Positions 53,963 to 62,236 of a stretch of DNA of 64,000 bases are shown piece by piece. Numbering within the stretch: the stretch's first letter is position 1; every line of letters starts with the position of its first letter. Under the pieces are notes generated by a model. The model was not told where the DNA came from. It did not search any database and saw nothing but the letters and a program-made list of their open reading frames with translations. A program made the translations under genes and the position numbers. This DNA is from Accumulibacter sp003538495 (GTDB lineage: Bacteria; Pseudomonadota; Gammaproteobacteria; Burkholderiales; Rhodocyclaceae). The stretch covers positions 1-64,000 of the forward strand of contig NZ_JAPUVQ010000148.1 of the NCBI RefSeq assembly GCF_029255145.1, in the 5' to 3' direction.

Positions 53963-56281
53963 TCAGCGCTTCAGGCGGGCAAAGGCGCTGGCCATGGCGC
54001 CGCCCACTTGCGGCTGGTTCTGCTGGCGTTGCCGGGCTCTTGCCGACGCCGGGGCCGGGCCGCCGCCGATCTTCGGAACGCTCGGGAGGTCGTCGGACAG
54101 ACGCATGCTGAGCGCGACGCGCTGGCGCGCCAGGTCGACCTCGATCACCTTGACCTTGACCACGTCGCCGGCCTTGACTACCGTGCGCGGGTCCTTGACG
54201 AACCTGTCGGCAATCGCGGAAATATGTACCAGCCCGTCCTGATGGACACCGATGTCCACGAAGGCACCGAAGTTGGCGACGTTGGTGACGACGCCTTCGA
54301 GGATCATTCCGGGCTGCAGATCCTTGAGCGCCTCGACGCCTTCCCTGAAGGCGGCGGTCTTGAACTCCGGGCGCGGGTCGCGGCCCGGCTTTTCGAGTTC
54401 CCTGAGGATGTCGCGCACGGTCGGCAGGCCGAACCGGTCGTCGATGTATTTCTCGGGGGCCAGCGCCCTGAGCAGCCGGGTGTCGCCGATGCACTCGCCG
54501 ATGCCTTTCCTGATGTCGGCGAGAATGCGCTCGACCAGCGGGTAGGCTTCCGGGTGTACCGCCGAACTGTCGAGCGGATTATCGCTGTCGTTGACCCGCA
54601 GAAAGCCGGCTGCCAGCTCGAAGGTCTTGTCGCCGAGACGGGGAACCGCTTTCAGCGCCTTGCGGTTGGCGAAGGCGCCGTGCGCGTCGCGGTGGGCGAC
54701 GATGTTCGCTGCCAGCGTCGGGCTGAGTCCGGACACCCGGGTCAGCAGCGGGATCGAGGCGGTATTGACGTCGACGCCGACGGCGTTGACGCAGTCCTCG
54801 ACGACGGCGTTGAGCGCCTTGGCCAGACGGGTCTGGCTGACGTCATGCTGGTACTGGCCAACGCCGATCGACTTCGGATCGATCTTCACCAGTTCGGCCA
54901 GCGGATCCTGCAGGCGGCGGGCGATCGACACCGCGCCGCGCAGGCTGACGTCGACGTCCGGGAATTCGCGCGACGCGTACTCCGACGCCGAATAGACCGA
55001 GGCGCCGGCCTCGGAAACGACGATCTTGCGCAGGTGAAGATCGGGCTGCCGCTCGATCAGCTCGGCGACCAGGCGGTCGGTTTCGCGTGAAGCGGTGCCG
55101 TTGCCGATGCTGATCAGGCCGATCTGGTGTTTGCGTGCCAGCAGGGCCAGCTGGTGCAGCGCGCCGTCCCAGTCGCGGCGGGGCTCGTGCGGGTAGATCG
55201 TGGCCGTTGCCAGCAACTTGCCGGTGGCATCAACGACGGCGACCTTGACGCCGGTTCGCAAACCGGGGTCGAGGCCCATGGTGGCGTGCTTGCCAGCGGG
55301 TGCGGCGAGCAGCAGGTCGTGCAGATTGGCGCCGAAGACGCGGATCGCTTCGGCTTCGGCGCGCTCGCGCAGAGCGTTCATCAGATCCAGTTCGAGGTGC
55401 AGCGAGACCTTGATCCGCCAGGTCCAGCGCACGGTGTCGGCGAGCCACTTGTCGGCCGGTCGGCCGCGGTCGACGATTCCGAAGCGGACCGCGATGCGTG
55501 TTTCGCAGTGATTGGCCGCGCCGGCTCTTTCGTCGAGCTCGCTGTCGAGCACCAGCGCCAGTTGCAGCATCCCCTCGTTGCGGCCACGGAACAGCGCCAG
55601 GGCGCGATGCGAAGGGATCGCCAGAATCGCTTCGGAGTAGGCAAAATAGTCTTGGAACTTGGCCGCTTCGTGCTCCTTGCCGGCGACCACGCCGGAGCGC
55701 ACGCTGCCGTGCGCTTCGAGATGGCCGCGCAGTTCGCCGAGCAGTCCGGCGTCTTCGGAGAACTGCTCCATCAGGATCTGGCGGGCTCCGTCAAGGACGC
55801 TCTTGAGGTCGGCAAAGCCGGCTTCGGCGTTGAGGTAGCGCGCCGCTTCGGTTTCGGGGTCGAGCGTCGGGTCGGCCAGCAAGGCTTCGGCAAGTGGCGC
55901 CAGGCCTGCCTCGCGGGCGATCTGCGCCTTGCTGCGCCGCTTCGGCTTGTACGGCAGGTAGAGGTCTTCGACGCCTTGCTTGGTTTCGGCGGCGCCGATC
56001 GCGGCGGCCAGTGCGGGTGTCAGCTTGCCCTGTTCGTCGATCGACGCGAGGACGGCGCTGCGGCGGTCTTCGAGCTCGCGCAGGTAGGCCAGGCGTTCGT
56101 CAAGCAGCCGCAACTGGATGTCGTCGAGCCCGCCGGTCACCTCCTTGCGGTAGCGGGCGATGAACGGCACGGTCGCTCCTTCGTCGAGCAGTGCGGCGGT
56201 GGCCTGAACCTGTGCCGGGCGGCAGCCAATTTCTTCGGCAATCTTCTGGGCGATACGTTGTTCGGTCTGAGAAGGCATCAA
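53963..56281 (-). CDS. tex: Tex-type RNA-binding transcription accessory protein
   Basis: A 772-residue Tex protein. The N-terminal Tex domain opens with QRIAQKIAEEIGCRPAQVQA and RYRKEVTGGLDDIQLRLLDERL; an RNase H/YqgF-like domain lies around 330-460 (GLDPGLRTGVKVAVVD); helix-hairpin-helix repeats follow (NTASIPLLTRVSGLSPTLA); an S1 RNA-binding domain is near the C-terminus (EGVVTNVANFGAFVDIGVHQ). Tex binds nucleic acids and influences transcription of toxin or stress genes; it is widespread and often non-essential. ATG 56281 fits the family start. Confidence 0.95.
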   Translation of the reverse strand: MMPSQTEQRIAQKIAEEIGCRPAQVQATAALLDEGATVPFIARYRKEVTGGLDDIQLRLLDERLAYLRELEDRRSAVLASIDEQGKLTPALAAAIGAAETKQGVEDLYLPYKPKRRSKAQIAREAGLAPLAEALLADPTLDPETEAARYLNAEAGFADLKSVLDGARQILMEQFSEDAGLLGELRGHLEAHGSVRSGVVAGKEHEAAKFQDYFAYSEAILAIPSHRALALFRGRNEGMLQLALVLDSELDERAGAANHCETRIAVRFGIVDRGRPADKWLADTVRWTWRIKVSLHLELDLMNALRERAEAEAIRVFGANLHDLLLAAPAGKHATMGLDPGLRTGVKVAVVDATGKLLATATIYPHEPRRDWDGALHQLALLARKHQIGLISIGNGTASRETDRLVAELIERQPDLHLRKIVVSEAGASVYSASEYASREFPDVDVSLRGAVSIARRLQDPLAELVKIDPKSIGVGQYQHDVSQTRLAKALNAVVEDCVNAVGVDVNTASIPLLTRVSGLSPTLAANIVAHRDAHGAFANRKALKAVPRLGDKTFELAAGFLRVNDSDNPLDSSAVHPEAYPLVERILADIRKGIGECIGDTRLLRALAPEKYIDDRFGLPTVRDILRELEKPGRDPRPEFKTAAFREGVEALKDLQPGMILEGVVTNVANFGAFVDIGVHQDGLVHISAIADRFVKDPRTVVKAGDVVKVKVIEVDLARQRVALSMRLSDDLPSVPKIGGGPAPASARARQRQQNQPQVGGAMASAFARLKR

Positions 56282-56523
56282 TGCGTGAGGGCCGCTGCGC
56301 GGCAGGCTGAAAAGAGCGCGAACTATGCAGAATCAGGCGACAAAACTCAAGGCCGGCGAGCTTTCGCGACTCTCCGGGAGACTGACTGGCGGTCAGCCAG
56401 TCGTCGCGGCCGTCCCGAATCGGCCGCGAGCGAGCGGCGCGCCGATCGAATTGCCGCTGCCCTGCGAATCGGGTTAAATTGCTGCTCTTGGCAACTGGGT
56501 GCCGCATCGGTCAGGGAGACCCC

Positions 56524-56952
56524 ATGAAAATCGATCTGGAACGTTTTGGTCTCACGGATGTGCCGGTCGATCCGGACACCATCTTTACCTTCGCCGAGGG
56601 GCTCGCAGGTTTTGCCGAATGCCGGAACTTCAAGATCTTTCACGAGGAAGGCAAGGCGACGGTCTTCTGGCTGCAGTCGCTCGACGACCCGCGCTTGATG
56701 TTCCCGATCGTGCCGCCGGAGGTACTCGACCTCGAATACCAGATCGAACTTTCCGACGCCGACTGCGAGCTGCTCGGGTTGGAGCATGCCGAGGACGCGG
56801 CGGTGGTGGTGATCGTTTACCGTGATCCGGCCGAGGGGGGCAAGATCGCCGCCAACACGCGCTCGCCGATCATCCTCAATCCGCGCAATCGGCGGGCGAT
56901 GCAGAAGGTGTTGCAGGAAGTGCATCCGACGCTGCTCTACCGCGCTCGTTGA
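56524..56952 (+). CDS. fliW: Flagellar assembly factor FliW
   Basis: A 142-residue FliW-like protein with the family segments FTFAEGLAGFAECRNFKIF, PRLMFPIVPPEVLD and the C-terminal NTRSPIILNPRNRRAMQ. FliW binds flagellin and the regulator CsrA, so that flagellin synthesis follows filament assembly. No csrA is next to it, and no flagellin gene is in view. ATG 56524 with AGGGAGA upstream is used. It is divergent from tex and opens the motility part of the window. Confidence 0.88.
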   Translation: MKIDLERFGLTDVPVDPDTIFTFAEGLAGFAECRNFKIFHEEGKATVFWLQSLDDPRLMFPIVPPEVLDLEYQIELSDADCELLGLEHAEDAAVVVIVYRDPAEGGKIAANTRSPIILNPRNRRAMQKVLQEVHPTLLYRAR

Positions 56953-57140
56953 CGCGCCCTGCGGGAGGGCGACGAGGCTCCGGGTCCGTCGCCGAAGGCG
57001 CAAGCGCCGGCGGCACCTCTGACGCCAGACGCCACTTGATCCCGCTGCGGTGGCTCGGCGCGCGCCGCCTGGCGGGAGATCCGCGGCGGCCCAAGTGCGC
57101 CATCTATACGGCAAACCCCGAAGTATTTTGTGGTACATAC

Positions 57141-57167
57141 TAAAGAAAGGGCGGCTTGTGCCGTAGA
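57141..57167 (+). promoter_or_regulatory. Sigma28 (FliA)-type flagellar promoter
   Basis: TAAAGAAA (57141-57148), an 11-base spacer, then GCCGTAGA (57160-57167), close to the FliA consensus TAAAGTTT-N11-GCCGATAA. It lies 45 bp before the MCP gene start, as expected for a late flagellar/chemotaxis operon. Confidence 0.65.
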
Positions 57168-57212
57168 CCACCGTAATGGCGAGATGGTCGGCGATAACTG
57201 GGAGGAGCAAAG

Positions 57213-58910
57213 ATGGGCGGAGTCGCTTGGAAAATTCGTGCCGTAATGTTGCTTCAGGTCGCTGCGGCTGCCCTGGCGGCCTGGCTGGCGACCGCCGTTT
57301 TCGGTGGCGGCATCAACGCCTGGCTGGTGGCGGTGGGTGTCCTGGTCCTGCTGTCGCTGGCGCTCGGATTTCTCCTGGAGAGCAATCTCGTCGGCCGGTT
57401 GAGGGCGCTGCGCGAAGTTCTGGCGGGAATGTACAGCGATGGTGACCTGACCAGGCGAGCGCCGGTGCAGGGCAAGGACGAAATAGCGGCGGTAGCCGCC
57501 GATTTCAACCTCTTGATCGGCAGCTTCGCGACGATCGTTGGCAAAGTTCTGTTCAACTCGGTCGAGGTGGTGAATGCCTCCAAACAGCTGATGGCCGACG
57601 CCAACCGGGTGTCGTCCGGGTCGAATCAGCAACGCGACGCTGCCCTGGCCACTGCCAGCGCAATGGGCGAGTTGACCGAGAACATGAATCAGGTCAGTCA
57701 GAGCGCCAGCGAAACGGCGACCATTTCGGAAACCTCGAACAACTTGTCCACCGAAGGGATGCGGATCGTCCATAGCGCGTCGGCAGAGATGGAGCAGATT
57801 GCCGCCTCGGTGACCCAGTCGGCGAAAGTGGTGTGCGCTCTTGGCGATCGTTCAAAGGCGATCAGCGGCATCGTCCAGACGATTCGCGAAATCGCCGACC
57901 AGACCAATCTGCTGGCGCTCAATGCGGCGATCGAGGCGGCGCGTGCGGGTGATCAGGGACGCGGGTTCGCGGTGGTCGCTGACGAGGTGCGCAAGCTCGC
58001 CGAACGCACGTCACACGCGACGGGAGAAATCAGCCAGATGATTTCAGCGATTCAGGGCGAGACGCAGAGTGCGATTGCGAGTATCGAGGCCGGTAGCGGC
58101 CAGGCCCGGAATGGCGCGGAACTTGCACAGCAGGCAGCGGAGTCGCTGGAACGGATCAACAGCGGCGCCCGCGCGACGATGGAGAAGGTCGAGTCGATCG
58201 CCGCGGCCGTCGCCCAGCAGAGTCGCACCGGGCAGCGGATCGCCGACCACGTGCGCCGGATCAAGGACATGGCTGACACCAACAACGGTGTTGCTGCCGA
58301 GACGCTGGTGGCGGTCGACCACGTGGAATGCCTGGCCGAGAATCTCCGGGAAATCAGCAACGTCTTCAAGCTTGGCGCGTTGGGCGACCAAGCGCTGGCG
58401 ACGCACAGCAGAATGCCCGACATCGTCAAGCAGGCAGCGCTCAGCGTCGGGCAGCTTTTCGAAAGAGCGATCGCTGCCGGCAAGATCAGGATCGAGGACC
58501 TGTTCGACGATCGCCACCAGCCGATCGCCAACACCCGGCCGCAAAAGTTCAAGACGCGTTTCGACGATTTCACCGATCAGAACGTGGCGCCCCTGCAGGA
58601 GAGCGTATTGGAGCAATGCAAGTGGGCGGTGTACGCGATTTGTATCGATCGCAACTGCTATGTGCCAACCCACAACCGCAAGTTTTCGCAGCCGCTGACT
58701 GGAGACGAGAAGGTCGATTTCGTAAACAACCGTACCAAGCGGATTTTCGACGACCCGGTGGGCAAACGCACCGGCACGCACGAGCAGCCTTTCCTCCTGC
58801 AGACCTACCGGCGCGACACCGGCGAGGTGATGCACGACATCTCGGCGCCGATTACCGTCAAGGGCCGTCACTGGGGTGGTTTCCGTATTGGTTACAAGAC
58901 CGAGGTCTGA
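57213..58910 (+). CDS. Methyl-accepting chemotaxis protein with C-terminal sensor-like domain
   Basis: A 565-residue MCP. Two membrane helices (about 8-28 and 34-54) are separated by only a few residues, so there is no periplasmic sensor. A HAMP-like region (about 55-115) leads to the signalling domain, with the conserved tip DQTNLLALNAAIEAARAGDQ near residue 235. About 160 residues follow the signalling domain (about 400-565): the segment FTDQNVAPLQESVLEQ and the end GGFRIGYKTEV resemble a Cache-like ligand fold placed in the cytosol. The start ATG 57213 has GGAGGAG upstream and a sigma28-like promoter. It heads the chemotaxis run. Confidence 0.9.
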   Translation: MGGVAWKIRAVMLLQVAAAALAAWLATAVFGGGINAWLVAVGVLVLLSLALGFLLESNLVGRLRALREVLAGMYSDGDLTRRAPVQGKDEIAAVAADFNLLIGSFATIVGKVLFNSVEVVNASKQLMADANRVSSGSNQQRDAALATASAMGELTENMNQVSQSASETATISETSNNLSTEGMRIVHSASAEMEQIAASVTQSAKVVCALGDRSKAISGIVQTIREIADQTNLLALNAAIEAARAGDQGRGFAVVADEVRKLAERTSHATGEISQMISAIQGETQSAIASIEAGSGQARNGAELAQQAAESLERINSGARATMEKVESIAAAVAQQSRTGQRIADHVRRIKDMADTNNGVAAETLVAVDHVECLAENLREISNVFKLGALGDQALATHSRMPDIVKQAALSVGQLFERAIAAGKIRIEDLFDDRHQPIANTRPQKFKTRFDDFTDQNVAPLQESVLEQCKWAVYAICIDRNCYVPTHNRKFSQPLTGDEKVDFVNNRTKRIFDDPVGKRTGTHEQPFLLQTYRRDTGEVMHDISAPITVKGRHWGGFRIGYKTEV

Positions 58911-59019
58911 CCCGGGACGCGGTGTCCGCAGTCGGTGGTCGATCACCACTCGGCCGCGCCGATTGAATTGAGGTGTCCGCGGCAAGGCTGGTACTGGTCC
59001 GTGCGCGAAGGAAAGAACA

Positions 59020-59988
59020 ATGTCCGACCTATTGAAGAATATCGACGCCCGCACCAAGCTGGCGGGGACCAACAAGCTGGAGATCCTGTTGTTCTCGCTC
59101 GGTACCGATGCGCGTACCGGGCGGCAGGAGACCTTTGGCATCAATGTCTTCAAGGTCCGCGAGGTGATGCGTACGCCGCCGATTACCGCCGCGCCGGAAA
59201 TGCCCGCATCGGTCGAGGGAATGGTCAGTCTGCGCGGAGTGCTGGTGCCGGTGGTCGATCTGGCCCGCTACGCCCGCATCGACACCCAGACGCCGCGCTC
59301 GATCATGATCGTCACCGAGTACGCCGGTCATACCCAGGGTTTCCTGGTCGAGGCGGTGGATACCATTCTCCGCCTCGACTGGAGCCAGATGCGGGTGCCG
59401 CCGGCGATGCTGATGGCCGAAATGGGTGGCCTGGTGACCGCGGTGACCGAGTTGTCGGACGGTCGTCTGGTGATGTTGATGGACGTCGAAAAGATCCTTT
59501 CGGAGACGACGAAATACGACGACGAGGTCGTCTTCCGCAGTATCAAGCCGCTGGGGAAACCCGAATTGACGGTGTTCTTCGCTGACGACTCGGCGGTCGC
59601 ACGCAAGCAGATCGAGCGGACGCTCGACGCAATGGGGGTCAAGTACGTGGCGTCGATCAATGGCCTCGAAGCCTGGGACGAACTCGCGAAAACAGCGGCC
59701 TACGCGCTGTCGGCGGGCCAGGAGGTCACCGACCTGATCAGTCTGGTGTTGACCGATATCGAGATGCCGGAAATGGATGGCTACATCCTGACCAAGAAGA
59801 TCAAGTCCGACCCCCGCTTTGCCGGTGTACCGGTGATCATGCATTCCTCGCTGTCGGGGATGTCGAACCAGCAGTTGGGCAAGTCCGTCGGGGTCGACGA
59901 GTACGTGCCCAAATTCGAGCCGCAGCGCTTGTCCGAGACGCTGGCGCGACGGCTGCTGGGTCCGCTCCCGGCGCTGCCGTTGACCTGA
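59020..59988 (+). CDS. cheV: Chemotaxis protein CheV (first copy)
   Basis: A 322-residue CheV: an N-terminal CheW-like adaptor (EILLFSLGT, FGINVFKVREVMRTPPIT, VEGMVSLRGVLVPVVDLARY) and a C-terminal receiver (LTVFFADDSAVARK, acceptor in LVLTDIEMPEMDGYI, Lys in YVPKFEPQ). CheV links receptors to CheA and can be tuned by phosphorylation. Compared with the next copy, it has a 6-7 residue insertion (DARTGRQ) after FSLGT. The ribosome site is AAGGAAAG. The gap to the MCP gene holds a small inverted repeat GTGGT/ACCAC around 58944-58958. Confidence 0.95.
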   Translation: MSDLLKNIDARTKLAGTNKLEILLFSLGTDARTGRQETFGINVFKVREVMRTPPITAAPEMPASVEGMVSLRGVLVPVVDLARYARIDTQTPRSIMIVTEYAGHTQGFLVEAVDTILRLDWSQMRVPPAMLMAEMGGLVTAVTELSDGRLVMLMDVEKILSETTKYDDEVVFRSIKPLGKPELTVFFADDSAVARKQIERTLDAMGVKYVASINGLEAWDELAKTAAYALSAGQEVTDLISLVLTDIEMPEMDGYILTKKIKSDPRFAGVPVIMHSSLSGMSNQQLGKSVGVDEYVPKFEPQRLSETLARRLLGPLPALPLT

Positions 59989-60014
59989 TTTCGCGATCTC
60001 TCTGGAGCGATACG

Positions 60015-60953
60015 ATGGATGTGGCAGAAAGAAAAAACCTGCTCGAGGGCGTTGACGCGAGGACCCGGCTGGCCGGGTCCAACAAGATGGAGATCCTGCT
60101 GTTCTCGCTTGGCACGCGCGAGACCTTCGGGATCAACGTCTTCAAAGTGCGTGAAGTCGGGCGCACGCCGCACATCACCAGGACCCCGAACATGCCGCGC
60201 GGGGTCGAAGGGCTGATTTCCCTGCGCGGCAACGTCATCCCGGTGTTGTCGCTGATCTCCTTCCTCGACCACAAGGATCAGCCGCTCGAGCACGGCAAGA
60301 CGATGATGGTCGCCGAGTACTCCAAGCGGACGCTCGGCTTTCTGGTGCACGAAGTGGATCGGATCATTCGGGTCGACTGGGAGAAGGTCAAAGCGCCGGA
60401 AAGCGTTCTGTCGACCAATCAGGGCCTGATTACAGCGATCACCGAACTCGAAGACGGCAAGCTGGTGTCGATTCTCGATGTCGAACAGATTCTGGCCAAC
60501 GCTTTCGGCGAGGCGATCATCGTCGATATCCAGCCGGCCAACGTCGGCGAGGACGTGGGCGTATTTTTCGCCGACGATTCGATCGTCGCCCGGCGGAAGA
60601 TCGCCGAGGTCCTTGATAAGCTGGGCGTCAGGCACAAGCATGCCACCAATGGTGCCGAGGCGTGGAGCCGCCTGCAGGGAATTGCCGCGCACTCCAGTCA
60701 GACCGGCAGAGGTGTGCGCGACGAGTTCCGCCTGATTCTGGTTGACGCCGAGATGCCGGAGATGGATGGCTACGTCCTTACCAAGAACATCAAGAGCGAT
60801 ACGCGTTTTTCCGGCATTCCGGTGGTCATGCACTCGTCTTTGTCGTCCGAGGCCAATCGGGCGATGGGTGCGGCCGTCGGCGTCGATGCTTACGTTGCCA
60901 AATTCGACGCCGAAGCACTTGCCGATACGCTGCGCCCGTTGCTCGAGCGCTGA
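60015..60953 (+). CDS. cheV: Chemotaxis protein CheV (second copy)
   Basis: A 312-residue CheV, clearly a tandem paralogue of the preceding gene (shared ETFGINVFKVREV and IEMPEMDGY-type receiver; here AEMPEMDGYVLTKNIKSD). The CheW-like domain keeps VEGLISLRGNVIPVL, the CheA/receptor contact region. The receiver acceptor is in LILVDAEMPEMDG. It starts 26 bp after the first copy. Two CheV proteins and no separate CheW in the visible run suggest that CheV serves as the coupling protein, with two differently tuned versions. Confidence 0.95.
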   Translation: MDVAERKNLLEGVDARTRLAGSNKMEILLFSLGTRETFGINVFKVREVGRTPHITRTPNMPRGVEGLISLRGNVIPVLSLISFLDHKDQPLEHGKTMMVAEYSKRTLGFLVHEVDRIIRVDWEKVKAPESVLSTNQGLITAITELEDGKLVSILDVEQILANAFGEAIIVDIQPANVGEDVGVFFADDSIVARRKIAEVLDKLGVRHKHATNGAEAWSRLQGIAAHSSQTGRGVRDEFRLILVDAEMPEMDGYVLTKNIKSDTRFSGIPVVMHSSLSSEANRAMGAAVGVDAYVAKFDAEALADTLRPLLER

Positions 60954-60974
60954 GAGAACAACCAGGAGTCAAGC

Positions 60975-61364
60975 ATGGCTGATCCGAAGATGAGAATTCT
61001 GGTGGTGGACGATTTCTCGACGATGCGCCGTATCGTCAGAAATCTCCTCAAGGAACTGGGTTTCTCGAACGTAGACGAGGCCGAGGACGGCGCGATCGCG
61101 CTTCAGAAGCTGCAGGCAGGGGGGTTCGAGTTCGTCGTTACCGACTGGAACATGCCGAATATGGACGGTCTGCAGTTGCTGAAGGCGATTCGCAGCGCGC
61201 CGGCACTCAAGCACCTGCCGGTGATGATGATCACCGCCGAGGCCAAGAAGGAAAACATCATCGCCGCGGCACAGGCTGGTGCCAGCGGCTACATCGTAAA
61301 GCCCTTTACGGCAGCGACGCTGGCCGAGAAGCTGCAGAAGATCTTTGACAAGATGGGTGGCTGA
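60975..61364 (+). CDS. cheY: Chemotaxis response regulator CheY
   Basis: A 129-residue CheY: acidic pair in LVVDDFSTMRRIVRNLLKEL, acceptor in VVTDWNMPNMDGLQLL, Thr in MMITAEAKKENI, Lys in GYIVKPFTAATL; all match the enterobacterial pattern closely. Phospho-CheY binds FliM/FliN at the flagellar motor. It has an AGGAG ribosome site, and cheZ follows within 2 bp, consistent with balanced production of CheY and its phosphatase. Confidence 0.97.
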   Translation: MADPKMRILVVDDFSTMRRIVRNLLKELGFSNVDEAEDGAIALQKLQAGGFEFVVTDWNMPNMDGLQLLKAIRSAPALKHLPVMMITAEAKKENIIAAAQAGASGYIVKPFTAATLAEKLQKIFDKMGG

Positions 61365-61365
61365 G

Positions 61366-62226
61366 ATGAGCGACGCCAACACCTCGGGTGACTCGAAGGA
61401 GCTCGAAGACCTGTTCGACAGTATTGCTGCGGGAGCCTCTCCGGCAGCGCCTGCCGCGCCAGCGCCGGTCAAGGCATCGTTGATGCAGCAATTGCGCGAG
61501 GTCGAGGGCGAGGTCGACGACAGCGACGAGTTGCAGGCCCTGTTCGAGGCCGTGGTTGCCGCTCAGCGCACCGACGCCGCGGCACCCGCGGAGGACGCAC
61601 CAGAGCCTGGGCCGGCCGGCAACGACCGGGTGTTTCAACGCGTTGGCCAGATGGCCAGGCAGTTGCACGACACGCTCGGCGAACTCGGCTACCACGCCAT
61701 TCTCGAGACTGCCGTAGCCGGAATTCCGGACACCAGGGATCGGCTTACGTATATCGCCAACCTCACCGAGCAGGCCGCCTGCAGGGTGCTGAACGCAACC
61801 GACATTGCCAACCCGCTGCAGGACGAACTGGAGGCGGGTTCGGCTGCGCTGGCGGCGAAGTGGGATGCGCTGTATGCCAATCAGATGGGCGTTGACGAGT
61901 TCAAGCGCCTCGCCGAAGAAACGCGTTCTTTCCTCAAACAAGGTTTGCCGCGGAAGACCGAAGCAACCAAGGCGCAGTTGCTCGAAATCATGATGGCGCA
62001 GGATTTCCAGGATCTTACCGGGCAGGTGATCAAGAAGATCATCGCCGTGGCGCAGGAACTCGAGGCGCAACTGATGGGGGTGCTGATCGAGACCATGCCC
62101 GGGGAGCGGCGGACCGAATCGGTGATGAGCCTGCTCAACGGGCCGGTGATCAACGCCGAGGGGCGCAGCGACGTCGTCGCCACACAGCAGCAGGTCGACG
62201 ACCTGCTCGGAAGTCTGGGATTCTAG
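61366..62226 (+). CDS. cheZ: CheY-P phosphatase CheZ
   Basis: A 286-residue CheZ, longer than the usual 210-220 because of an acidic Ala/Pro-rich N-terminal extension of about 80 residues. The four-helix core includes the catalytic region IMMAQDFQDLTGQVIKKI (Gln of the active site in AQDFQDLTG) and the C-terminal CheY-binding helix ending QQQVDDLLGSLGF. CheZ removes phosphate from CheY-P. ATG 61366 directly follows the cheY stop. Confidence 0.95.
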   Translation: MSDANTSGDSKELEDLFDSIAAGASPAAPAAPAPVKASLMQQLREVEGEVDDSDELQALFEAVVAAQRTDAAAPAEDAPEPGPAGNDRVFQRVGQMARQLHDTLGELGYHAILETAVAGIPDTRDRLTYIANLTEQAACRVLNATDIANPLQDELEAGSAALAAKWDALYANQMGVDEFKRLAEETRSFLKQGLPRKTEATKAQLLEIMMAQDFQDLTGQVIKKIIAVAQELEAQLMGVLIETMPGERRTESVMSLLNGPVINAEGRSDVVATQQQVDDLLGSLGF

Positions 62227-62236
62227 GAGGTCCAGG

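Noticed and set aside
56489..56503. Possible sigma54 promoter upstream of fliW (TGGCAAC-TGGG-TGCC)
   Set aside because: The distance between the GG and GC elements is one base shorter than sigma54 requires, and the implied leader would barely include the ribosome site.
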